From positions 124,001 to 188,000 of the forward strand of contig VWND01000078.1 in NCBI GenBank assembly GCA_009599575.1: a DNA stretch of 64,000 nt, given 5' to 3'. A model generated the notes under the pieces. It was not told the origin of the DNA, did no database searches, and saw only the letters and a program-made list of their open reading frames with translations. The number at the start of each line of letters is the position of its first letter. Positions within the stretch are counted from its first letter, which is position 1. Positions 43,191-54,209 of this stretch are shown piece after piece. A program made the translations under genes and the position numbers. The stretch comes from Blumeriella jaapii (Eukaryota; Ascomycota; Leotiomycetes; Helotiales; Drepanopezizaceae).

Positions 43191-46100
43191 ATGGCTTCCC
43201 GTAAAGGCAAAGAGCTCGAGACAGCGGCCGTCGACGGCGTGGTGCCCTTTTCCATCATCGCCCAGGCCGAGGCTGCGATCGTTGGAAATCTTGAGGACGA
43301 CGAACCCGAGGCGATATCCCGACAGGCGTCGAGGATACATCGACCCGTGTTCTCCAGGTCAGGCACGCAATCGAGCGCTCGCAGCGTCCGACCAGACATC
43401 GGACCCTCGAAGTAAGTCGGCGCCATGTCAGGCTCGTTGCGGCTGCTCATCATCATCTGTAGATCGCACAACCTCCAGGTCCCGACTGACGCGCCTCCAG
43501 CATACAGCGAGAGGCGCGACCAGCTGGACCTTAGCCAGGATGGCTTCGATACCAAAGCCAAGGTCACAAACGATGGTCGGATCAACATCAACATCAACCA
43601 GAAGACACAGAATCTCTCCGATCTGCTTGTGCCTGCGCTGAGGAACCAAGTATCGCTGTGTGAACGTGAGAACGAGCAACATTCTTTACCACCTGGCTAT
43701 CTCCCGCCTGCGCTGGGAGGCCTGCCCGGTCAGACCCTGCCTCCCAAGCTGAATGTTGTCATACATGTGGTCGGCTCGAGAGGAGATGTCCAGCCCTTTG
43801 TGGCCCTGGGAAAGACTCTCAAGGCCACATACGGCCACCGGGTCCGCCTGGCGACGCATCCGACCTTCAAGGGCTTTGTCGAGGAGAACGGACTCGAGTT
43901 CTTCAGCATCGGGGGCGATCCCTCCGAGCTCATGGCCTTCATGCTCAAGAACCCCGGGCTGATGCCCGGCTTCGATTCCCTCAAAAGTGGCGACGTAGGC
44001 AAGAGAAGGAAAGGCATGGAGGAGATAGTCTGGGGCTGCTGGAGGTCATGTATCGAGACGGGCGATGGCCTGGGGGCTCCGCCCAAAACATCCAGCACCG
44101 ACTCCCTGGGTACCGATGCCGGCTTCAACATGGACGCCAACCCAGGCGACCGCCCATTCATCGCCGATGCCATCATTGCCAACCCTCCGAGTTTTGCTCA
44201 TGTTCACATCGCTGAGAAGTTGGGGATACCTCTCCACATGATGTTCACGTATGCTCGCCTCTGACTCCGAACCTGGGTGAATGCTAATATCCTGCCTGTA
44301 GCATGCCATGGTCCCCAACGCAGCAATTCCCCCACCCACTCGCCAACATCCAGTCGTCCAACGCGGATGTAAACATGACAAACTTCGTATCGTACGCGTT
44401 GGTAGAGATGATGACATGGCAAGGCCTTGGAGACGTGATCAATCGCTTCAGAGAGCGGGCTCTGGGTCTAGAGCCCATCAGTGTCATCTGGGCCCCAGGC
44501 ATGTTGAGCCGTCTTCGTGTGCCATACACGTACTGTTGGTAAGTCGACTAGACAGGACTTCTTTGCAGTGTATCATCTCGTGCTGACGGCCAACAGGTCA
44601 CCTGCGCTGATCCCAAAGCCGAAAGATTGGGCACAGCACATTTCGATCTCAGGGTTCTACTTCCTGTCGTTGGCTTCTTCGTTCACCCCCGAACCAGAGC
44701 TTGCGGCGTACCTTGCTGCTGGCCCGCCACCGGTGTACATTGGGTTCGGCTCGATCGTCGTGGACGACCCCGATGCCATGACACGGCTGATTTTCGAGGC
44801 CGTCAAGAAGGCTGGTATCAGAGCTCTGGTATCAAAAGGCTGGGGTGGCCTCGGGGCCGATGCTCTAGGGGTGCCCGAGGGAGTGTTTATGCTCGGTAAC
44901 GTGCCTCACGATTGGCTCTTTCAGCACGTCTCGGCCGTTGTGCACCACGGAGGGGCTGGAACTACCGCTGCCGGTATTGCTACTGGTAAGCCTACGGTGG
45001 TTGTCCCATTCTTCGGCGATCAGCCCTTTTGGGGTGCAATGGTTGCCCGCGCAGGAGCAGGACCAGCCCCTATTCCCTATGCGCAGCTTACCGCCACCAA
45101 GCTGGCTGCAGCGATTACGGAAGCACTCAGGCCGGAGACCTTGGAGCGAGCAAAGGAATTGGGAGCCATGATCAAGGAGGAGAAAGGCTGCGAGACGGGC
45201 GCAAAGGCCTTCCATGACTTTCTGGATGTTGATCAGTTGCGATGTCGCTAGCACCTAGCAGAGTCGCTGTGTGGCGGGTCAGGCGTACCCAGACTCGCCT
45301 CAGCGCCTTGGCTGCAAACGTTCTCGCAAGTGAGGGACTGCTGAGTTTTGGCGATCTGAAACTGTAAGAGGAGAAGCGCGCCGAGATGGAGATGGGCTAA
45401 CATGATCAGTTACCGCCCGCGAGAATATGAGACGGATGAGGGACCATGGGACCCTCTGTCTGGCGCTGCGTCGGCCCTCTTGGGGTCCATCGCCAGTCTA
45501 GGGATGGGTGTTGCAGACTTTCCTATCGAGATCTTCAAATCGGTCAAGAGGGTAAACACGAAGCGAGCAGAGGCGGCCGATGTAAACAGCATCACCAGTC
45601 CAAGAGCGATGGAACATAGCTCAGGCTCTACGACCACAGCGTCCGAAACCGCTTCCCGATCCGGGTCCCGCGTTGATCTTGACCTTGGTAAGACGGACAG
45701 CGTGGAGGAAACACCCTCAATCAACGAACATGCTTTCTCCCCTACTCCCAGGACGTCGTATGATAGTGCAGCGCGGTCTTCAAACGACGCTCCAGGATCA
45801 GACACCTCTTTGGCCAGCGTAACATCGAATGGGAGCTCGTTGAAGCAAGCTCTCCGAGGCACGCTTGCCAGACACAGTTCTGGGCCGTCAGCCGGGGATC
45901 GACCTTGTTCCATTTCGTCGCTGTTGCGTCACAACTCCAAAGATCGTCTCCCGGACTCCCGTGGCGACTCGCCATCTGGGCACAGTCGCAAGGCAACGGA
46001 GGAGTTCGACCCTAGTAGGCTCACGCTTGAAAATGCAAGCCGGGCTGGCAAAGGAATCTCTCGGATCGTAGGCGCTGGCTTGAAGTCGCCTATGGACTTC

Positions 46101-47518
46101 ACACTGGGGATTGCGCGAGGCTTTCACAATGCGCCAAAGCTCTATGGAGATGACACTGTCCGTCCACAGGGAAAGGTCACCGACTTTCAGAGCGGTCTCA
46201 AGGCTGCAGGAAAGGTATATCTTCGCCTCAAATGTTCTCTCAACACCGTGCTGACAGATCAATAGGAGTTCGGGTATGGCTTCTATGATGGGTTCACAGG
46301 TTTAGTAACCCAACCGCTCAAGGGCGCAGAGAAGGATGGTTCTATTGGTCTTGTGAAGGGAATGGCAAAGGGCATCGGTGGGCTGGTTCTCAAGCCGGTC
46401 GCGGGTATGTTTACATATCACCGTCCTGTGGTGTCTCGCTAATACCTTGACTAGCTATCTGGGCACTTCCGGGCTACACATTCATGGGAATTCACAAAGA
46501 GGTGCGTAAGCGGTTCGGATCGAGTGTTCTCAACTACATGATCACGGCGCGTACTGCCCAAGGTTATGAGGATGCTCAGGCATCCACGCCTGCCGAGCGC
46601 GCAGATATCATAACCCAATGGCGCGAGCATAAAGACGAGTACCAGAGCACGAGGATGAAGATTCTGGAAGCGGGGCCGGATGGCCAGGAGTCAGGGCATC
46701 TCACCCCGAAAGGCTTTATGCAGACAATACACATGACTCTCGATGAAAGAAAGAAGCTCCATGAAGATCGGAAGGCCCGCCGCAAGAAGGAAGATGAAGA
46801 ATCTGCGTGTAGCCAAAAAATTCGTGACGTACAGGCCATGCCTGTAGTCAGCCAACAGCCCGACGCTGACCAGGATCAATCCGAGCATGCGCTCCATGGA
46901 TCAGCGGCCGCCACCTCTCGCAGCAACGAAGAAGAGGATGGGACAACCGAGCGCGCCATTCGCGCGAGTGTGGTGGAGCTACAGAGTGCAGACGACCTGA
47001 CGGAAAAGGAAGCCCTCGATCGTGCAATCCAAGCCAGCATCGCGTCCGCTGGTCAGCCTGATCATCATCCCGAGGAGCAATCGAGCCAGCCGATCACCAA
47101 GACAGACGATGAGGCAGAGCATCAAGCTGCCCTGGCGAATGCGATTCAAGCTAGTCTATCGCAGTGTAGCCTTCCAGCCGCATACATCGCTCCGACCGAC
47201 GATGCTGATGATGAGGATCTCAAGCTGGCCATCCAGAGATCCAAGCAGGAGGGCTCAAGTAACGCAGAAGACAGCGAACTGGAGCTTGCTCTGCAGAAGA
47301 GCAAGGAGGTCTCTGTCAGAGCTCAGATGGAGGAAGATACTGTCCTTGAGTATGTGAAAAAGCAGAGCCTCGCGGAGGAGAAATTCAAGCAGATGGTCAA
47401 GGATGGACAGGAAGCAGTCCCAGTCACGAAGGAGCTTGACGAGGAGCCAGTGAGCCAGGCTGAAGAGGAGGCTTTGAGGCAGGCCATCAAGGAGAGCATG
47501 GAGAGTTTGGCTTTGTGA
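43191..47518 (+). CDS. Sterol 3-beta-glucosyltransferase-like protein with VPS13-like segment and C-terminal ubiquitin-interacting motifs; one frame break
   Basis: Seven exons: 43191-43411, 43463-44248, 44302-44538, 44597-45363, 45410-46214, 46266-46404 and 46455-47518; 1339 aa after one-base correction. Residues 170-640 are a GT1 UDP-glucose:sterol transferase: HVVGSRGDVQPFVALG near 178, PWSPTQQFPHP, FGSIVVDDP, and the donor-binding VHHGGAGTTAAGIATGKPTV then FGDQPFWG near 530. A disordered Ser-rich linker follows. About 941-1005 (YGFYDGFTGLVTQPLKGA, GLVKGMAKGIGGLVLKPVA) resembles the C-terminal region of VPS13/ATG2-type lipid-transfer proteins. The tail has about six helices of the form A-I-x-x-S (AIRASVVE, AIQASIAS, AIQASLSQ, AIQRSKQE, LALQKSKE, AIKESMES), i.e. 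UIM motifs. No GRAM/PH domains as in Atg26. At about 45243 the frame breaks (LRC then SLAPSRVAVW); one base added gives the phase exon 5 needs. Confidence 0.9.
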
Positions 47519-48227
47519 TCGGGGCACTGAAGGGACATCTTGCGAGAATTGATGAGACGTATGGGTATTTGTGGTTTATGGTTCATGAGATCGTTGTAAT
47601 ATACCCAAAGCGTTATAATAAGAAGCGAATGCAAAATGTACTCGGTGTGATTACTCCTTTTTCAATCGTGTCGAATGTGGTTATTGCTTTTGGTGGGTCG
47701 ACAGCTACGCTCTCGCTTACTAGCGTGATTCTCATGTCAATAAACAAAGCTAGCCACAATAGTATTCCTTACTTTGATCTTTGCTCTCAGTCGACACCTC
47801 AAACCCCGTCTTCGACAACTCTCATCCTGTTTTGATACACGCAACCACGGCCTCCGATTCTTCTCCACGGTCTTTGCTACTTACAATAGCCCTTTTCGAA
47901 TCACACCGTAGGTCAGCTAATCTCCCTGTCCTGTCTTGTCATGTTGAAGCACACCTTCCCTCCGACAATTTTCATTGAACACTTCTCTTCGAACATGTCA
48001 ACTTCAACTCCCCCTCTCTCGCCTCGAGACTCGGGGATACTCTCAATTCACTTCGACTCTTAGCCCTCTGTTCTGCCACACGTGCTTAACTTTGATTCCG
48101 CTAATTGTCATGTTTTCTTCTCTAGACCCCTTACTGCCTACTACAGAGTGCAGCCGTCGCGCCGCGATTGCCGAGTTGGGAGCATAGGAGACAATCAGCT
48201 GCTGGCTTGGAGGCGCCGGAGGTCGAG
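47519..48227. other. Intergenic, CT-rich promoter
   Basis: 3' flank of the glucosyltransferase gene and promoter/leader of the next gene; pyrimidine-rich from about 47780. No gene supported. Confidence 0.5.
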
Positions 48228-49758
48228 ATGGACGACCTGAATTCTGGAGGTAGTGGCTCTGCTGCTGCTGCTAGTGGTGCTCGTGCTGTTGCTATCAGTG
48301 CTCTTGACATTGCAGACACCTCCACCTCTACCACCTCTACCACCACCTCCCCCACCTCCACCACCTCCACTACCACCGCCACTGCCTCCATCTCCGCTCC
48401 CGCTGACTCTCCACCCCTACCTCCTGGACCCAGAGGCAGCCAGATCCCCCTCTATAACGAGGTGTTCAGAATGCTACCTCCATACGCAGTGCCTCTCCCC
48501 TCTGCCAGCGTTCTACATGCAGTCCGCTACGGAGAATTGAGCGCGATTGAAGATCCGACGGACGCAGAGAACGAGACCATGCGCCGTACGGCCTTGGTGG
48601 GCAACATGTTGAGCAACCTGGTGGATGCAAAAGCCGAAGTCGACGAGAAGAAGCAAGAAGCCCCCAAGGCCGCTCAGCACGCACAAGACCGACCGCGATC
48701 CTCACCGACGGCTTCCAGCGCGGCCATCGCCTTGAACATGATGGCCATGGCGAGCACCAAGAAGAAGGAGGCTCCATCAGTCATCGGCATCCAGCGAGAA
48801 GACGACGTCCCCAAGGAATGCTCTTTCTGCTGGTACGATTCCAGCTTCGGCGTATCCGATCCGAGAGTCTGGCTTCCGGAAACCGCGTCCTCCGGCTTCT
48901 GCGCTGCTTGCCACGAGAGCACCATGACCGTTACCGATCTGTGGCAGTCCACCTACAAGCTGCCCTATGGCATGGACGAGGAGGAGAAGGCCAAGCACCG
49001 AGACATCACGGCGCAGTTCGTCAACCCACCTCTGAAGGAGCTGGGCGGGGAGTACGACTTTCACCAGCAGGCTCTCGACGAGATGAACAAGCCGGCGAGA
49101 GTCGAGATGATTGCGCGATTCCGGAACCGAATCCAAGCCGAGACATCGGCCAGCGGTCTTCGCAACGCCGGCCCCCCGCGACCCCCCTCCGTCACCAGCG
49201 TCGCGGTCTACGGCCCCCAGTTCTGCCGCGGATGCCCATGGCTCCAGCTGGACTTCACCAAGGCCACGATCTGCACATACTGCAAGGAGGAGAAGACGCG
49301 CATCGTCAACCACCGCCACGTCGGCTTCGGCCTGCTGAACCAGATCGAGGGCCTCGTCGAGAGAGAGTACGCGCACCACGGCGGCGGGGAGTTCGCCAAC
49401 GACGTCGCCGGCGCCGGGAATCGGTACACGCGATGCATGATCTGCCCTGGCCTGGCCACCTATCGGTGCGACGAGTGCCCCTTGAGAATCTGCGTGACGT
49501 GCCAGGTCTTCCTGACGAATCTCGGTATGTCCGGCGTGGCCTGTGGATCGGCGTCGCTCGTTGAGCTGGTTGATGCTGACGATTGGGCTTTGGGCAGGCA
49601 AGGGACGGCTCAACGACCTGTTGGTGTACTACATGTCTAGCCGCGACCACGTTCGGAACGATGTAAGTTGTGCTTCGTTCGCATTCTATCGCCCAGGGAC
49701 CTCTTTTGCTTATCTCACGTAGGCTTTCTTGCTGCGATCTGATGGGCGTGGCTTTTAA
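48228..49758 (+). CDS. Conserved cysteine-rich (zinc-ribbon/RING-like) protein of unknown function
   Basis: Exons 48228-49524, 49598-49662 and 49723-49758; 465 aa, phases consistent (GTATGT...CAG, GTAAGT...TAG). The N-terminus is disordered with a long Ser/Thr stretch (TSTSTTSTTTSPTSTTSTTT). The body has three cysteine clusters: CSFCWYDSSFG with FCAACHE; FCRGCPWLQLDFTKATICTYC with IVNHRH; and RCMICPGLATYRCDECPLRICVTCQ. These look like zinc-binding knuckles of a shared, perhaps RING-like, fold. The C-terminal exons give KGRLNDLLVYYMSSRDHVRND. I do not recognise the family. The start at 48228 is the first in-frame ATG; an upstream exon is possible. Confidence 0.78.
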
Positions 49759-50674
49759 ACTCTCTTTCCTTTGGGAAGTGGGGAAAGGGGGGGGGGGGGG
49801 GGGTTGGGTGATTTTCTCTGGAATTTCGAAGGCGCGCATGGCGGTATGACATGCCTTTCATTGGAAAGGATCTCTTGTTTGTTTGGATAGCTGCCGGACT
49901 CACCATTTCGCACCATCGATTGGTTCTCTTTTGAAAGCTCGGCGGCGTGTAGATGGATATTGTACCAGAGAAAGCAGGCGGGGTGGGCGGAGGAGTAGAT
50001 AGCGAAAACGAGACTGCAAAACCATGCCCTTGTTTCCATTTGGCTCGATGATACGTAGTGGTTTCGCACGAGGGCTTTTCCTCTTGCGCTTTTCTCTATT
50101 ACTCTAACTTGGGGGACGGCTGGTGGGCTTCGCTTAGTTGGTCTTTGCATGTTCGGAACAGGAAAGGGAGTAGGTACATAGTGGTGTTTACAAACATCCG
50201 ATTAGCGCTGCTGTTTGATTACGATCGTTCTTCCACCATTGGATAAACCAAAACTTACAGATTAACCAGACGGCGAGGCGATACTGGGAGATCAGAGAGT
50301 TGTACGATCTGGAAGACAGAGAATGAAAAAAAGATGTGTTTGAAAAATCCAAGATTTGATTCTGATGTGATTCTACACAGACAATTTTCGCAATGCAGGT
50401 AGGTAGGTGTGCTTGCTAAAAAGAATTGGAGGCATAAGTAAGCTGTCTTCGAGTGTTGCGCGTCATTTGAATCTCCCTTGCTTTGAAGACGAAGAACACA
50501 TCATTACAGAAAACCCTTCGCACCGAAGACGGTTCATTTCTTCTGTAGAGCGACGTTGTTAACGCACAGCCGAGCGTCTTCTTTGCTCTCGCTATTGTCA
50601 TCCTTTTTTTTTTCTGCTTATTTATTTGCGGATTTATCTTAAGAAATTAACGCCAGGATGCAGAACAGCTCCTT

Positions 50675-50740
50675 AAGATGATGATGATTTAATCTAATGT
50701 CTAGAGGGGGCAGTGAAACTGCGCAACCGCAAGTGTGATG
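50675..50740 (-). repeat. Dispersed repeat end, copy 2
   Basis: Minus strand reads TGCGCAGTTTCACTGCCCC, CTCTAGACATTAGATTAA and then an ATC tail. The first block is shared word for word with the copy at 60.85 kb. Confidence 0.55.
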
Positions 50741-51107
50741 CTGAAACAAACACGCACTCCAGTTGTTATTGATCAGTCGCTGGTGCCCAGTTGGATGGTT
50801 CAAGGTCAGATCAGAAAGGGGATCTGTATCACCGCCATCGATTGTAGCCTTCCTGTAGCGAGAGTAACAGATGACATGACTTTCCGCTGATTGTCAATGT
50901 CTGTAAACCACTCCTTGACTGTCTTAATCTTTACTCGAAAGGCCCGCAGCTGTAGTCTTTATAAAAGTGGAAGCGAGAGTCGTCATTAAAATCTGTTTCT
51001 TGTGCTTTTCTTCAACTCACGCCTAAACAGCCCCGATCCACGTGAAGGAGTCTCACAATCGGTTTAGATCGAAGTTGCGGAGCAGGCGTAACAAGAAGTA
51101 CCTATCC

Positions 51108-51171
51108 CACTTGGAAAACTATTCACTTGGAAAAGTATTCACTTGGAAAACTATTCACTTGGAAAACTATT
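51108..51171. repeat. 16-bp tandem repeat, four copies
   Basis: Four units of CACTTGGAAAACTATT (one with a single C-to-G change), followed by a CACGTGGC half-unit. Confidence 0.95.
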
Positions 51172-52815
51172 CACGTGGCAAGCACGTGTTGTTGGGTTAG
51201 CTTCCGCGCACCTATCTTTTTTCTAGCACAATAGAACAACGTTACTACAACGTTATGATATCCTGTCTACAACGCTCCGACACATTTTGATTTGATATCA
51301 CACTAATCAAATGAAACCACTCTAGTACTGAATGCACATTCCAAAATTATAAATCTTGATCTACACATTAATAATCACAACACTCAAAGCATCTTTTACA
51401 TTCCGGCCTTATGTTTAACTCGTTTTTCGATAGCAATCTGAAGAAAAGGCTTGCCTGCGTTGTAGTCAGCGTTTTTTATAACATTTTTCGGGAATTTTGG
51501 TGAACTGTTAGTACGCAAAACCGAGCTCGCCGCATTTACAGTATGTACAGTATAACGGCTTTTCCAAGCGGCAGGCTAATTGGGATTAAATCCTTTATAT
51601 AAATCGTCGATTGATCCTTTTCGAGCTGTGTCAATCGCGCGTTACAAGCTTTTCGATTCCTGAAGTACATACGTACGATATTCAAAAACGTATCTGATCG
51701 GGAGCCTTCTGAATTTCGGTGCGGACGCAGAATCCAATTCTCCCCAAGCTTTGTTCAACTCGAACTTCTTAAGCTCACTTATACAAAAGCATTGTAAAGT
51801 ACAGCGGAACACAAGTGAAAAAGCGCGTCTGAAGCAGGCTGTTATAACGTTTAGCAATGCTGGTATACTGAAAAACTTATTTTTTGACGCGTTTCATATT
51901 TTTGGTTATCTCCCCCTAACAGGCGCAGTTCTGCCAGAGAGGGGTAAACTTCAGCATATCAACATACAAGCAGTGTCAACGGTCTTAATCGATGTGTTCA
52001 CCCCTGACGTGATACTATACCAACAATCACTGATGCATGTATCTGATCCCTTGGAACATGACAATCTAAGAGCAACTGATACTGTTGAGATTTTCGTATT
52101 GGATCAAAGGATTCTACTTTTCTCCAGTACGTCGGATCCAAACATCGAATTTGCTTGATAGTTGTTGATCTTCGCCACCTATGCATCTATGAACGGTGCC
52201 CAAACCCAGCTATTACAGTAGGTATGTACTGTACATACGTACATAACGCACATAACACACAGCTGGTTATTGATTTACATCCCGAGTCTCCACCTCGAGC
52301 CGCGTGTCTTCGGTGTCGCTTCCACAGAAGCATGGGCTGACTGGCTTAGCACCGGGACATCGCAAGCTCTGATACTGTTTGCACCTCGTCCTCCTCGAAG
52401 ATGGCAGGGTCACGTGTAAATCACGTGACAATGCACCACGGGCATGCGTCTCGCACCACCGACCTTCTCGCACTGCGCACCTTGGGTATAAAACCAACCA
52501 AACAGAATCCAAACAACGATTAAGACTAGTCTTACGGCATCATCCCTTTGTGATACCAACAGGAGTGTCTTCCATTCGAGAATTCCGTCCACCGACCAAG
52601 CCAACTCGTTCAGGCACTCCAGAGGCAGCGACGACGATATTTCATGTCCCGGGTTTGCCGGGTACTGTTCAACCCCCGAGCCTGAAGAGGCCATCGCTCT
52701 GTTCGCCTGCGTCGATGTTGAGCGCGGTGACATCCATTCCATCGCTCCTTATGGCGAGGAGCGGACCCCGTCGGAGTCTGGTCAGGATGCAACATACAGT
52801 TGTCGAAGAGCCGCT

Positions 52816-54209
52816 TCAAATCGGGTAGTTGTGGGATGGGGAACGTTTCCCGGAAGTCGCCTTCTCATCTTTCGTGGCAGGCAGATATAGCTCCTCCGTC
52901 ACCGTCACGTCGCTCTTTTGCACGATGTGCCTCAGCGGAACCTCATCGCCATTCTCGTCACTTTGGCGAGCCTTCGAATTCTCGATAATGGTTGTTATAC
53001 GCCCGCCATACTTAGCGAAGCTGTCAAGCTCGTTCCAGCGCCTCGCCTTGTTTCCTTTCGGGCCGCTTCCCCCGATAGTGTGTGTCGATGATTCGCCAGT
53101 ACGGGAGACGCTGGACTTGCCCTCGTTTTTGCCGGTGCCTAAGTAGCCTCTGATTGACCGGGTGATCCGCATGATGAGCGGCCTCTGCAACAGTGTCAGC
53201 GATGTCATCGGGAGAAAGATGAGGCGAGACGTACCAGCGTGGGAAGGCATGCTGATATGATTCCGCTGCCGACTTCAACATTGTTCCAGGCCGCTGGAAT
53301 CGCCAGTGTGTCTAAAGCGAGTCAGCCTTTGTTTTTGCCACGTAGAGTATGCTTACACGAGAGATCGGACTTGTCAAACCTGATGTACATCACGAAGCGG
53401 TAGACGCTTGTGAATACAACAAAACCTCCCAGCAAGAACATGCCAACGAGGTATAACTTTTGGCGAATGTCGGCATTCAGCCCCCATACGTGAGGCAATG
53501 GAAGAGATAGGATGGCAACATCAGTAAGGATGTTGGGAATCGACATGGCGAGATAGATCGCCTTGAGGTTGGCGCAGTACCCTGGGACCCACGGCATCCA
53601 GACTTTCCTGTATGGTCTACACTGCGCTTGGCTCGTCACAATAAGGGCTATCCACCAACCCATTGAGATGGCACCCAAGATGTAGGCTGCCCACTTCATC
53701 GAGCGGACAGGGAAGAGCCGCATGTACATCAAGAGAATTGAGAGCTTGATCAGTGTGATGGAGCAGATATATACCGGGTAGGCAATGAGTAGGATCTTGT
53801 CCTGGGTCAGTAGTGATACAGTGCGAGAGCGTACCCTATCTCACCTTGCCCATGGTCATCGCTTGGTCCAAGTTGAGAGCTCCCGAGTGTTTTCCCAGTC
53901 CGTTTCTGACCACTGTGGCCCAGGTCAGCTCACGATGTCGATTTTGATGTTGGAATTCGACGCACACGCAGCGACAATTCCAACTTGCGCTCCCAAAAAG
54001 ACCAGCGAGGCAATCAAAAGCCCATCGTCCCAGCTGTAGTGCTGTCCTTGGAGGTACCGGGACAAGAGGCGTAGCGCTACAAAGAAGGCAGCAAGAGCGA
54101 GAAAAACACCGCTGATTTCCAGCGTGTGGCGACCTAGATCCTGGGTGAGGTCTTGCGTCGCGGCCGCTTTTTGAACAGCCTCTAGGTAGGCTGCAAGATG
54201 GGGGTCCAT
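52816..54209 (-). CDS. Pth11-type seven-helix receptor-like protein (fungal rhodopsin-fold domain)
   Basis: Exons 54209-53966, 53912-53845, 53801-53357, 53311-53235 and 53184-52816; 400 aa, all phases consistent (GTGCGT, GTGAGA, GTAAGC, GTACGT donors). An extracellular N-terminus is followed by seven hydrophobic helices with the usual landmarks: YSWDDGLLIASL after helix 2, VRNGLGKHSGAL in the first long loop, the Cys pair QCRP and YCANLKAIY, TDVAILSLPLPHVWGL, and SDLSYTLAIPAAWNNVEVGSGIISACLPTLRPL. The tail is hydrophilic (120 residues, Ser/Lys-rich, with KYGGRITTIIENS). Relatives such as Pth11 sense surfaces or host cues; this one lacks an N-terminal CFEM domain. The start is the first ATG; the frame extends upstream only with a GTG. 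Confidence 0.88.

Larger units (their letters stand above)
49759..52815. other. Gene-poor AT-rich region, 3 kb
   Basis: Includes a 17-G run (about 49786-49803), a dispersed-repeat end near 50.7 kb, a 16-bp tandem repeat (51108-51171) and an AT-rich frame at 51751-52158 that may be decayed transposon sequence but shows no diagnostic residues. The promoter of nothing obvious lies here, since the next gene is on the minus strand and ends at 52816. Confidence 0.5.

Noticed and set aside
51751..52158. 135-codon AT-rich frame, considered as a transposase remnant
   Set aside because: No catalytic DDE residues, no flanking terminal repeats that match; left unassigned.
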